Source of the DNA: Gynurincola endophyticus
GTDB lineage: Bacteria; Bacteroidota; Bacteroidia; Chitinophagales; Chitinophagaceae
Reading direction: 5' to 3'
Length of the DNA stretch: 64,000 nt
Assembly: GCF_003991195.1 (NCBI RefSeq)
Contig: NZ_RCWL01000001.1
Span: 1 to 64,000, forward strand
This document shows, one piece after another, positions 27,799 to 36,180 of this stretch. A program made the position numbers and the translations under genes. Positions within the stretch are counted from its first letter, which is position 1. Every line of letters starts with the position of its first letter. Below the pieces are notes generated by a model, which ran no database searches, was not told the origin of the DNA, and saw only the letters and a program-made list of their open reading frames with translations.

Positions 27799-27876
27799 TA
27801 AATGCCAAAGGTACGGTATTGTTTGAGAGTCGGATGCTTGGTAATTTTAATTATTACATCACTTAAAACATTAATT

Positions 27877-28371
27877 ATGTCAACTAAAGATGCTGCATTG
27901 TTTTTTCCTCCGGCAGGAAACTTTCACATTGAATCAAATCCTATTTTCTTAATTCAAAGAAATGGAGAAAGAGAAGTTCTTGTATTCGAAGCTCAGATGG
28001 ATATCAGAACTTCTAATGCTGCTAAAAATGACTCAGGCGAAAGAATGGTATCTGTTGAGGTTACTGACTGGAAAGCGAAAGCTTATAGCAAATTATTAGA
28101 TTGTGAAGTTGGTTTCAGAATTACAGACCTGGGTAAAAACAGTAAAGTAACTGCACAAAACTTAAACTATGATTTTCCTTCAAACCTTGAGTTCAACATG
28201 GAATATGAAGTGTTGATCAATGGAGAAGTGGTTAAATCTGGTTTAACCGGTGTTGCAAAAGGAGAAATCCATGCATTTCCTCCAAAACCGAACGATATGT
28301 TCAGAGTAGAAGGAAAAAGCTTAAAAATTGCTGAAGATTTAGAGATCGACGTGATGGTGTGTGCATGTTAA
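27877..28371 (+). CDS. Unknown protein ending in Cys-Ala-Cys; paralogue of the 28959 gene
   Basis: A 164-residue protein of unrecognised function (DUF6073 is a possible family; I cannot confirm it). It contains VLVFEAQMDIRTSN, then YSKLLDCEVGFRI, then YDFPSNLEFNMEYEV, and ends MVCAC. The same blocks in the same order occur in the product of 28959, so the two are paralogues. ATG 27877 is preferred; an in-frame ATG at 27802 would add a hydrophobic 25-residue leader and cannot be excluded. It lies directly upstream of an EpiD/Dfp-like decarboxylase gene, which is notable because enzymes of that family can act on C-terminal cysteines. Confidence 0.65.
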   Translation: MSTKDAALFFPPAGNFHIESNPIFLIQRNGEREVLVFEAQMDIRTSNAAKNDSGERMVSVEVTDWKAKAYSKLLDCEVGFRITDLGKNSKVTAQNLNYDFPSNLEFNMEYEVLINGEVVKSGLTGVAKGEIHAFPPKPNDMFRVEGKSLKIAEDLEIDVMVCAC

Positions 28372-28407
28372 GATATTTGAATACTTTGATTATTAAAACT
28401 GTTTAAG

Positions 28408-28962
28408 GTGAAGATTCTATTATGTGTTACAGGGGCTGTATCCAGCTTTGTCATTCCTTCTCATGTATTACATCTAAGAACGAAGTTAAATGCTGATGTA
28501 AATATTATGACGACGCGCTCAGCATTAAAATTTGTATCTAAGTATACCTTGGAATTGCACAGCGGCCACCCTGTAATAACAGATGCATACGAAGAAGTTA
28601 ATCATCTATTAGTGCCACATATCCGTTTAACCAATGAAGCCGATCTTATACTGGTAATGCCGGCCACTGCGAATATTATTTCAAAAGCAGCAACCGGTAT
28701 TTGTGATGATGTTGTTTCTACTGCACTGGTAGCAGCAACTTGTCCGGTGGTATTTGTGCCTTCAATGAATGGAAATATGTGGAATAATCAAAGTATTCAG
28801 TTTAACGTGGACCTGCTAAAAAGAAGAGGTTTGTATATAGTTGATCCGGTGGAAGGTTTTGAAATTGACGGCCTGCAAAAAACGTCAGGTGTAATGGCGA
28901 GCATTCAAACCGTGATAGATTATATACGTCAATTAAAAAGCGAAAACAAAACTATTTTATGA
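28408..28962 (+). CDS. HFCD-family flavoprotein decarboxylase (EpiD/Dfp-like)
   Basis: A 184-residue flavoprotein of the homo-oligomeric flavin-containing cysteine decarboxylase superfamily. Visible motifs: N-terminal VTGAVSS (7-13, FMN phosphate site), catalytic His71 in PHIRL, PATAN (85-89), and PSMNGNMW (118-125), the substrate-recognition clamp. Known members oxidatively decarboxylate C-terminal cysteines of lanthipeptide precursors (EpiD, MrsD) or decarboxylate phosphopantothenoylcysteine (CoaC part of Dfp). A CoaB synthetase domain is absent, so this is not ordinary Dfp. The start is GTG at 28408. Its TGA overlaps the next gene's ATG (28959), so the two are coupled. The actual substrate is unknown. 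Confidence 0.85.
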   Translation: MKILLCVTGAVSSFVIPSHVLHLRTKLNADVNIMTTRSALKFVSKYTLELHSGHPVITDAYEEVNHLLVPHIRLTNEADLILVMPATANIISKAATGICDDVVSTALVAATCPVVFVPSMNGNMWNNQSIQFNVDLLKRRGLYIVDPVEGFEIDGLQKTSGVMASIQTVIDYIRQLKSENKTIL

Positions 28963-29555
28963 AAAGAAGAGAATTTGGAAGAAACTTATTCCTGGTTGGA
29001 GCTGGGTTACCGATTGTCAGCAAAATATCTTCTTCTTCTGCTGCTATCAATAACAGAAGTCTTTCGGTAGAAGACGGAGCAGAGGCAATTCCTGTAGACC
29101 AGCAATTCAAATACAATACGCAACCTGTTTTTGTTATCACAAAAGGTGATCAATCAGAGGTGGTAGTGTTTGATGCCAATCTTAATTTTCAAACCGAAAA
29201 TGTAAGAAAGGCAACCACGGGCCTGAAAATAACTAAAATTGATCGTATTTCCTGGGAAGGAAAGAGCTTCAGTAAGTTGTTAAACCAGGATATTTATTTT
29301 AGAGTTTCCAAGGTTAGAAAAGCCAGCCTGAACTCACTTCGCCTGAATGCAAATTTTCCGGCGAATCTTGAAATGGCATTCGATTATGAAATTCTTGATC
29401 AGAACCGTAAAGTAATTGAAAGTGACATTGCTGCAAGATTATCTTCAGATGTTGCCTCTTTCAAAACTTTCTTTCCAAAGAAAATGACGGTTCAGGGAAA
29501 TATTTCAGCAAAACATACTAATCATCAGATTGGATTTAATTTCTGCGGAGCTTAA
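28959..29555 (+). CDS. Tat-leader-bearing paralogue of the 27877 protein
   Basis: A 198-residue protein with an N-terminal twin-arginine-type leader (KRREFGRN followed by a hydrophobic LFLVGAGLPIV stretch and SSSSAA). The mature part repeats the layout of the 27877 product: VFVITKGDQSEVVVFDANLNFQTEN, then FSKLLNQDIYFRV, then ANFPANLEMAFDYEI, and ends NFCGA. It would be exported folded, perhaps through the TatA encoded at the head of the operon. No function is recognised. It overlaps the flavoprotein gene by four bases. Confidence 0.65.
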   Translation: MKRREFGRNLFLVGAGLPIVSKISSSSAAINNRSLSVEDGAEAIPVDQQFKYNTQPVFVITKGDQSEVVVFDANLNFQTENVRKATTGLKITKIDRISWEGKSFSKLLNQDIYFRVSKVRKASLNSLRLNANFPANLEMAFDYEILDQNRKVIESDIAARLSSDVASFKTFFPKKMTVQGNISAKHTNHQIGFNFCGA

Positions 29556-29567
29556 TAAAAATTCTTT

Positions 29568-29873
29568 ATGCAAGAATTAGAAAACGAATTTGAAAAAGTA
29601 AAGAATAAGGTATTGTCTATGCCGCCAATAAAAACCACCTTGAAATTAAAGGTGGGGGAATATGTTTTTCATATTGACGGCACTGACAATGCTAATATTA
29701 TTACTAACGATGATAAAACATCGGTATCTACTGTAAGTATGAATGAGAAAACATTTCTTGCTTTAAGAAATGGAAAAATATCTCCATTTGATGCATTGGG
29801 TACAGGTAAGATGTCTATTAAGGGTAGTTACGGCGTTGCGTTTAAATATAGATCCCTTTTAAACAAAGACTAA
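29568..29873 (+). CDS. SCP2-like (sterol carrier protein 2) domain protein
   Basis: A 101-residue single-domain protein. The stretch TTLKLKVGEYVFHIDG and the later FLALRNGKISPFDALGTGKMSIKG fit the SCP2 fold, which has a hydrophobic tunnel for fatty acyl or sterol-like ligands. It has no signal peptide and is cytoplasmic. In this operon a carrier for a hydrophobic polyene intermediate is a reasonable guess, but nothing in the sequence names the ligand. It lies 12 bases after the Tat-leader gene and 10 before the DUF1028 gene. Confidence 0.72.
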   Translation: MQELENEFEKVKNKVLSMPPIKTTLKLKVGEYVFHIDGTDNANIITNDDKTSVSTVSMNEKTFLALRNGKISPFDALGTGKMSIKGSYGVAFKYRSLLNKD

Positions 29874-29883
29874 TTCAAAGTGT

Positions 29884-30885
29884 ATGAATATTGCAAAACC
29901 TTTTTTGTTTGTTTCTTTTGTTTGCGCTCAGTCGATCACTCTTAATGCTCAGTTTATTAACCCGGAAGAACCATTTGCCCATACCTTTTCGATATTGGCT
30001 TATGATTCTGTAACAAAAGAAATTGGTGTGGCCGTACAATCACACTGGTTTGCTGTTGGTAAAACTGTAGCCTGGGGAGAAGCTGGTGTAGGTGTTGTGG
30101 TAACACAAGCCGTGTCTAATATCAGTTTTGGCCCTAAGGGTTTAGAGTTATTAAAACAAGGATTGTCTCCTCAACAAGTAGTAGACTCACTAATAAAATC
30201 AGACCCTGCCAGAGAAATGCGGCAGTTGGCAGTGATGAATAAAGACGGTGTTTCTGCAGCCTATTCCGGAAAATATTGTTTGCCAAGTGCCGGCCATATT
30301 GCCGGAGATAATTTTTCTATTCAGGCAAATACCGGTTACTCCGATCAGATCTGGTCTAAAATGTCAACGGCATTTAAACAATCCAATGGTGCTTTAGGCG
30401 ACCGGATGATTGCTGCTTTAAAAGCGGGCCAGGCTGAAGGTGGTGATGTACGTGGAAAACAAAGTGCTTGCATGTTAATTGTTGCGCCTACTTCTTCGAA
30501 CCGTATATGGATTGATAGAAGAGTTGATTTACAAGTAGCTGATCACAAAGAACCGATTGTAGAATTAGAACGCCTCTTTCATGTTCAGAAAGCATATGAT
30601 TCATTAAACAGAGCAAACTATTTATTTGCGCGCGGACAACACGATGAAGCTCATGAACTTTATCTAAAGGCTCAAAGTATGTACCCCGAAAACAGAGAAC
30701 TTTCTTTCTGGTATACAGTTGAATTGCTCAACAAGAATAATGTAGAGAAAGCCCTCCCCATTTTAGAGGAAACTTTTAAGAAGGCACCTGAATGGAGAGA
30801 CATAATTGTTCCGAGATTATATAAAATTGGTATGTTAATGATCTCGAAAGAAACTTATGATAAGTTATTAGCATTAGGTAAATAA
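29884..30885 (+). CDS. Secreted DUF1028 protein with C-terminal TPR region
   Basis: A 333-residue protein with an N-terminal signal peptide (cleavage near residue 23, LNAQ). The DUF1028 domain covers about residues 30-225: HTFSILAYDSVTKEIGVAVQSHWFAVG, GVGVVVTQAVSN and a late GGDVRGKQSACMLIV segment. DUF1028 proteins are relatives of Ntn-type hydrolases with no settled substrate. The C-terminal 100 residues carry TPR-like helices (AYDSLNRANYLFARGQHDEAHELYLKAQ). It is the last gene before the terminator and is exported, so it may handle the product or a conjugate outside the cytoplasm. That is inference. Confidence 0.8.
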   Translation: MNIAKPFLFVSFVCAQSITLNAQFINPEEPFAHTFSILAYDSVTKEIGVAVQSHWFAVGKTVAWGEAGVGVVVTQAVSNISFGPKGLELLKQGLSPQQVVDSLIKSDPAREMRQLAVMNKDGVSAAYSGKYCLPSAGHIAGDNFSIQANTGYSDQIWSKMSTAFKQSNGALGDRMIAALKAGQAEGGDVRGKQSACMLIVAPTSSNRIWIDRRVDLQVADHKEPIVELERLFHVQKAYDSLNRANYLFARGQHDEAHELYLKAQSMYPENRELSFWYTVELLNKNNVEKALPILEETFKKAPEWRDIIVPRLYKIGMLMISKETYDKLLALGK

Positions 30886-30905
30886 CTATAACAGATATAT
30901 AAGAT

Positions 30906-30938
30906 AAAAGCAGACACCTTTCGGTATCTGCTTTTTTT
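30906..30938 (+). terminator. Terminator of the enediyne operon
   Basis: A ten-position stem with one mismatch (30909-30918 / 30923-30932) is followed by seven T residues. It lies 21 bases after the DUF1028 stop. Confidence 0.85.
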
Positions 30939-31092
30939 ATTTGATGTCAGAATCGCATTGTTTCAGGTATTTCCTGCTGAATAGGTATCCGTTCAACTTT
31001 TTAAACCCTGTGAACCTCGTCTGGTTTGATCACTACAAGAAGTCAATGTTCTTTAAACACACAATTGGTTCTGATTCGGAAGGAGCAGTTGC

Positions 31093-33501
31093 CTATTTAG
31101 GCAATCTGCTTTTCTCTTCGTTGGTAATCCAGGATGCTTTTTCTGTTTTCAACTTACCTTTATTTAATAGCTGGTATTTTAGTCCTATTAGAATTTGTCT
31201 CGAACTTTTGTAATTTCCATAAGTAGAAAGCCATTCATTACCATATACCCAACCGTCATATTTCAAACTTCTAAACACATCATTCAGTAGTAGTTGTGCA
31301 TCAAGTTTTCCTTTCCATAAGCTTTTGGTAATTCCAATATTCAGATAACAGATAGTGTTGATTTCAAACTGAGCCTGGGGAGATGGTGTAATAATGTTTC
31401 CATTCAGTTCTATGTTAAACAACTTTGGTATCTGTATTTCCTGTTGAGTGAATAAATAGTAAATAAGTTTTTTATTTGACCGGTAACCCAGCTTGTTGGC
31501 AGGCCCTTCTTTATATTGTTGATATTCAAACCCGGTTCCGATATAACCCATATAATATTTGTTGAGCATAAATGGATAGCTGAACTCAAGTGAATTACTG
31601 AATAAGTTGCCAATATTGTCGCTCATCAGCACTTGTGTGAAATTTTCTTTGTCTTGTATCTGAGCTGTGGCGATAAAATTCTTAGACTTGTAGTTCGAGG
31701 ATTTTATTTTAACTCCGCTTTTAAAGTCATAAGAGATATCTACTCTATTGGTTATGGACGGTTTAAGATATTCGTTTCCTTTTAAAGTGGTAAAAGGGTT
31801 TACGTAATAATCATACGGACTAAGGTTTGTATAAACAGGGTTTACTATTCTCTTGAAATAGTTGACAGATATTCTGTTTTTTGAAGCAAATGTTTTTGAA
31901 ATGAGAATATTTGGGAAAATGTTTTTAAAATCTTTCTTAACATCCTGAACATGAGAATTGTCTGTTTCGAAAGACCGGCTTTGGTACCTTGCTCCGATGT
32001 TGAAATTCCAGGTTTTGTATTTTTGAGTATAGGTTACAAAAGCGGAAAATGTTCTTTCAATGTATTCAAACTCATTGTTATTAACGAATTCGTTCAATGT
32101 TTCATTCCGGTATTGTACATTATTTTTGCTGTTAACATATCCGTATTTAGCACCGGCTTCAAGTCGTGCGTCACGGCTGATAACTTTTGAATAGTCTAGT
32201 TGTTGTGCTACGAGAAAGATATCGTTGAGTGACTTTCCGGCAATAATCTCGTCACGATGATTATTATTTACCCAGAACTGATTATAGCTATTGATGAAAA
32301 AATCTTTCTTATTACCGATCAGATCAATAACATATCTAATTTGTTGTGTGCTGTCAATGCTCCATTTATAATAAAAGTCAATAGCTTTTTGAAGAGATTG
32401 GGTGTTTTCTTTTGAATGAGTGGCAATGGTACTGTCAATTATTTTATCGCTGGCAACAAACATATCATTACTTAAAAACGTATTCTTGTGTTTAACATTA
32501 AGATTGACGGCTGTGCCAATTTCATGCTTTTTGTTAAATGAGTATTGAAGCTGGAATGTCGGGTTGTGTACGTTTTCTCCTCTGTCATAAAAGCCAATGT
32601 CCTGGTTGAAATTCTTAAGTGCGTTAAAATCAATCCTTTCATTAATGTTAGTGTAACCTTCGGAATAATTATAGTTATAGCCTAAGCTCCAGAATAATTT
32701 TTCATTTCCATATTGTAACGAAATGGAGTTATTGGCGCTTGGTAAAAAAGAGCCATAGGAGTAAGCTGTTCCCAATACGGTATTGACTGAACTTCTCCAG
32801 CCAATGTTTTTGGGTTGGTTGGTAATAATGTTAATAACGACATCACCCTCCATATCATAATTAGATCCGGGTTGTTCAATTAGTTCTATTTTCTCAATTG
32901 ATTGAGTGGAAATACTTTGTAAATAGTCATATTGTGCGGCTCCGGTAAGGGGTATGGATCTTCCGTTTACTGCAAACTGAATTTTTCGATTGCCTCTGAA
33001 AGTAAGCAGGTTATTTAAGTTGATTACTCCCGGGATATTCGATAGAAGTTGTATGATTCCGGGTTGGTTAGAATAGATAGAACTGTTTTTTACATTGATA
33101 ATCAACTTGTCGTTGCTCGTCTCAAATACTTTTTTGTTAACGTTGATCACTTGTTCTTCCAGAAGTTCTGATTTGTGCTCAAGTTGTACCTGTAATGGAG
33201 TGTTATCTGATTCGTTTACATTAATTACAATTTCCTTTAATGCGTAATTGATATGAGAAATGATCAGCTTGTATTCTTCGGCTTCCATTTTCTTTATAAC
33301 CAATGTGCCATCGGCATTGGTTATGTCAGAATAATGTAAAGTTCCGTCTTTTGTTCTTACAACCTGAACGGTGGCATATTGAACCGGCCTGTTACTTTTA
33401 TCTGTTACGGTTATTGTGTAGTTGATGTCGGTGTAGGCATATACGTCACTATTTTGCCACAAAATAATGATTACTGATAGAATAATGACTTTTAGTTTCA
33501 T
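31093..33501 (-). CDS. TonB-dependent-receptor-like outer-membrane protein
   Basis: An 802-residue outer-membrane protein with signal peptide (MKLKVIILSVIIILWQNSDVYA). A carboxypeptidase-regulatory-like beta-sandwich (about residues 28-110) is followed by a plug-like region (TFRGNRKIQFAVNGRSIPLTG, IEKIELIEQPGSNYDMEGDVVINI) and a long beta-barrel. This is the OMP_b-brl_3 class of TonB-dependent receptors, lacking the STN domain. The ligand is unknown. It is divergent from an ABC importer 73 bases away, and the two probably share a regulatory region and a transported substrate. Confidence 0.85.
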   Translation of the reverse strand: MKLKVIILSVIIILWQNSDVYAYTDINYTITVTDKSNRPVQYATVQVVRTKDGTLHYSDITNADGTLVIKKMEAEEYKLIISHINYALKEIVINVNESDNTPLQVQLEHKSELLEEQVINVNKKVFETSNDKLIINVKNSSIYSNQPGIIQLLSNIPGVINLNNLLTFRGNRKIQFAVNGRSIPLTGAAQYDYLQSISTQSIEKIELIEQPGSNYDMEGDVVINIITNQPKNIGWRSSVNTVLGTAYSYGSFLPSANNSISLQYGNEKLFWSLGYNYNYSEGYTNINERIDFNALKNFNQDIGFYDRGENVHNPTFQLQYSFNKKHEIGTAVNLNVKHKNTFLSNDMFVASDKIIDSTIATHSKENTQSLQKAIDFYYKWSIDSTQQIRYVIDLIGNKKDFFINSYNQFWVNNNHRDEIIAGKSLNDIFLVAQQLDYSKVISRDARLEAGAKYGYVNSKNNVQYRNETLNEFVNNNEFEYIERTFSAFVTYTQKYKTWNFNIGARYQSRSFETDNSHVQDVKKDFKNIFPNILISKTFASKNRISVNYFKRIVNPVYTNLSPYDYYVNPFTTLKGNEYLKPSITNRVDISYDFKSGVKIKSSNYKSKNFIATAQIQDKENFTQVLMSDNIGNLFSNSLEFSYPFMLNKYYMGYIGTGFEYQQYKEGPANKLGYRSNKKLIYYLFTQQEIQIPKLFNIELNGNIITPSPQAQFEINTICYLNIGITKSLWKGKLDAQLLLNDVFRSLKYDGWVYGNEWLSTYGNYKSSRQILIGLKYQLLNKGKLKTEKASWITNEEKSRLPK

Positions 33502-33574
33502 TACATTTAGTTTTATAAAATTACCTCGTGTAATACTAATATAGATTCAATTATTTGTAATAGAAAAAATAACT

Positions 33575-34342
33575 ATGAAGGTCATTCTTTTTTTTAAACT
33601 ATTATTTTACAGATCTGCTTTATTTGGGATATTGATTTCCGTTTGGTGGATTATATCTTATATGAAAGTTTTTCCGGAATACGCTTTTCCTAGTCCTAAT
33701 AATATATGGTTGTCGTTTGTTAAGCTGGTAAATTCCTTCAGGTTTTACAGTGATATTATGTATTCGTTGTATAGAATTTTATTTGGTTTTTTGGTGACCA
33801 TATTTACAGCAATTCCATTAGGAGTTTTAATCGGATTATATCTACGGTCTTCAAAATCATTAATAACGGTATTTAACTTTTTCAGATTTATTTCACCGCT
33901 TGCCTGGATTCCTTTTGCCATTCTGTGGTTTCAGATTGGTGATAAGCCAGCCATCTTTATTATAATAATGGCTTCTTTTTTTCCACTTATTATATCAGTT
34001 ATTGCAGCCGTTAGAAATATACCGGAGTCGTTTTTCAGAGTGGCCAAAGAGTATCAGTTTAGTAAGAGGGATATGTTTATGAAATTAATATTACCTGCTA
34101 TCAACAGGGAGTTAATTACCTCATTGCGAATCTGCTTTGGCATTAGCTGGGTGGTAATAATTGCAGCAGAGATGGTTGGAAGTCAGGATGGATTGGGGTA
34201 CGCTATCTGGGATGCAAGAAATGGTTTGAAGCTTGATGTTGCTGTTTGCTACATTATTACTATCGGGGTGTTAGGCATTTTACTGGATAACATTTTTCAA
34301 TATTGTTTAACCAAAACAAGAGGCAATGTTTATGCAAAATAG
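33575..34342 (+). CDS. ABC importer permease (SsuC/TauC/ThiX-like)
   Basis: A 255-residue inner-membrane permease with about six transmembrane helices. The cytoplasmic coupling loop reads AVRNIPESFFRVAKEYQFSKRDMFMKLILPA (about residues 147-178), the EAA loop of the nitrate/sulfonate/taurine/thiamine-precursor class. It overlaps the ATPase gene by 17 bases. Together with that ATPase and the binding protein it forms a complete importer. Confidence 0.9.
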   Translation: MKVILFFKLLFYRSALFGILISVWWIISYMKVFPEYAFPSPNNIWLSFVKLVNSFRFYSDIMYSLYRILFGFLVTIFTAIPLGVLIGLYLRSSKSLITVFNFFRFISPLAWIPFAILWFQIGDKPAIFIIIMASFFPLIISVIAAVRNIPESFFRVAKEYQFSKRDMFMKLILPAINRELITSLRICFGISWVVIIAAEMVGSQDGLGYAIWDARNGLKLDVAVCYIITIGVLGILLDNIFQYCLTKTRGNVYAK

Positions 34343-35042
34343 TTCAGACATCTCTGTGAAGTTTGAAAATGTACATCTGTCATTTGATGACTTTGTACTT
34401 TTTCAGGAATTGAATTTCACTATAAAGAAGAAAGAATTTGTATCTATTGTCGGCCCATCCGGATGTGGAAAAACTTCTATCCTTAATTTAATTGCCGGCT
34501 ATCTTGCACCGAGCGAAGGAGCTGTAACAGTGAATGGAAATATTAGAACCGTATTTCAGAATAGTAGTCTGTTTCCCTGGCTGAGTGTACGGGAAAATAT
34601 ATTAATTGGAAAGAATAAAACAAAAGGTAATACAGAAGTTTATAAGTATTTGCTACACAAACTGAAATTAGAACCTTTTGAAAATTTTTATCCTAATCAA
34701 CTTTCAGGAGGGATGCGACAGAAGGTTGAACTGATGCGCATCCTGGTAGGTGAAACCGATATTATTTTGTTGGACGAGCCGTTTTCAGCACTTGACTATA
34801 TCAATAGAATTACCATCAGGAATGACTTCGTAAATGCGATGAAAGAACTTGATAAAACAATCATTCTGATTACACATGATATTGATGAAGCCATTGAAAT
34901 GTCGCAAAGAATATGTGTGTTAAACAAAAAGCCAACCACTATTATAGATGATATTGGATTAAATAAAAGTTATAGCGGTGAAGCAGGTCAACAACAGCTG
35001 CATGACCTGAAATATTCTATTATCAGTAAACTAACTACTTAA
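34326..35042 (+). CDS. ABC importer ATP-binding subunit (SsuB/TauB-like)
   Basis: A 238-residue ATPase: Walker A GPSGCGKT (43-50), Q loop near FQNSSLFPW (77-84), signature LSGGMRQ (126-132), Walker B IILLDEP (146-152), and switch His in ITHD. Length and motifs match ATPases of sulfonate/nitrate-type importers. It overlaps the permease gene; ATG at 34332 is an alternative start. Confidence 0.93.
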   Translation: MFMQNSSDISVKFENVHLSFDDFVLFQELNFTIKKKEFVSIVGPSGCGKTSILNLIAGYLAPSEGAVTVNGNIRTVFQNSSLFPWLSVRENILIGKNKTKGNTEVYKYLLHKLKLEPFENFYPNQLSGGMRQKVELMRILVGETDIILLDEPFSALDYINRITIRNDFVNAMKELDKTIILITHDIDEAIEMSQRICVLNKKPTTIIDDIGLNKSYSGEAGQQQLHDLKYSIISKLTT

Positions 35043-35046
35043 AACT

Positions 35047-36078
35047 ATGTTTAGACTTACCGTAATTTTGCTGGTGCTTTTTATCACTGTCGTTAGTGTA
35101 AAATCGGCAGGTATATTGTCTGCTTCTTTTTGGAAAAAAGAACAGGTTGAAAAAAAACGCGTACTTGAAAAAATTAATGTTGGGCATTTGCCTGTAACCT
35201 GCCATCTGACTTGTCCGGTGACTGATTACACTTCTAAAACAACTACCACCGAGTATGAGTTTGTATCAAAAAGATTTTTTGACTTTCCAACGATTGCTAA
35301 TGCCATACAGTCAAAAGACCTGATGGCTACTATGATGGTAGCTCCGCTTGCTTTTAAGTTAAAACAAGATGGTGTGCCTATACGCATCTGTTATCTTGGT
35401 CACCGCGACGGGTCGCAGGTCATCGTGAAGAAAAATAGTAATTATAAATCTATAGATGACCTGGTAGGAAAAAACATTGCCGTACCAAGTTTATACAGTA
35501 ATCAGCATTTTGTATTATATGCTTTGCTGAAAGAGAAGGGATACGATGTTTCCGATGTAAACTTTATTCCTTTACCTCCTCCTGAAATGCCGATGGCACT
35601 GGCATCAGGAGCTATTGATGCTTTTTTTGTAGGGGAGCCCTTTCCTGCAAAAGCAGAAATGGAAGACGTTGGAAGAGTACTTTATCTGTCGAGCGAGATC
35701 TGGCCGGATTTTATTTCTTGCGTATTAGTGGTGCATGAAGACCTGATTAAAAATAAACCCGATGCAGTAAAAGAGCTGGTTAGAGGAATTGCAGAATCTG
35801 GCGCCTGGTTAGAAGAAAACAGAGAGCAGGCTGCTAATCTGGCTGCGGAATATTATAATCAGGATGTGAATCTGTTGAAGTATATTCTGATGGCAAAATC
35901 TCCACAAAGGGTTTCTTATATAAATCTGCAACCTTCCTATGCAGAATTTACCAGAATTAATCAGATAGGTGTTGAAATCGGTTTGCTGGATCGTATGCAG
36001 AATATAAATGAACTGGTAGATCTGAGCTTTATTCCCAATGTAGTAAGCCCGGCAAAAATCGAGTATAAAAAGCAATAA
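35047..36078 (+). CDS. ABC importer substrate-binding protein (NMT1/SsuA-like)
   Basis: A 343-residue periplasmic-binding-protein of the NMT1/THI5-SsuA class. The N-terminal hydrophobic stretch (residues 2-22) has no lipobox cysteine, so the protein may be anchored by an uncleaved helix or released. Typical segments: ISVGH-like INVGHLPVTCH near residue 43, MMVAPLAFKLKQDG near 95, SIDDLVGKNIAVPS near 138, and ALASGAIDAFFVGEPFPAKAE near 185. The substrate cannot be told from sequence; nitrate, alkanesulfonates and thiamine precursors are all handled by this class. The ligand region contains a CHLTC motif that is unusual. Confidence 0.88.
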   Translation: MFRLTVILLVLFITVVSVKSAGILSASFWKKEQVEKKRVLEKINVGHLPVTCHLTCPVTDYTSKTTTTEYEFVSKRFFDFPTIANAIQSKDLMATMMVAPLAFKLKQDGVPIRICYLGHRDGSQVIVKKNSNYKSIDDLVGKNIAVPSLYSNQHFVLYALLKEKGYDVSDVNFIPLPPPEMPMALASGAIDAFFVGEPFPAKAEMEDVGRVLYLSSEIWPDFISCVLVVHEDLIKNKPDAVKELVRGIAESGAWLEENREQAANLAAEYYNQDVNLLKYILMAKSPQRVSYINLQPSYAEFTRINQIGVEIGLLDRMQNINELVDLSFIPNVVSPAKIEYKKQ

Positions 36079-36144
36079 GATTTGAAATGAAAGTTATCGG
36101 AGAGTTCTTCAGTAAAATATTCACAGAGAAATAGGAATCAAAGT

Positions 36145-36176
36145 AAAAGGGTGGAGTAATAAACTCCACCTTTTTT
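36145..36176. terminator. Bidirectional terminator between the ABC importer and the TPM gene
   Basis: AAAAGGGTGGAGT and ACTCCACCTTTTTT form a strong stem around AATAA, with A and T runs on the two sides. It serves two convergent genes. Confidence 0.8.
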
Positions 36177-36180
36177 ACAA

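Noticed and set aside
30941-31213. A 90-codon plus-strand frame after the enediyne operon
   Set aside because: Its second half is antisense to the end of the TonB-receptor gene and it directly follows a terminator. Nothing protein-like was seen.
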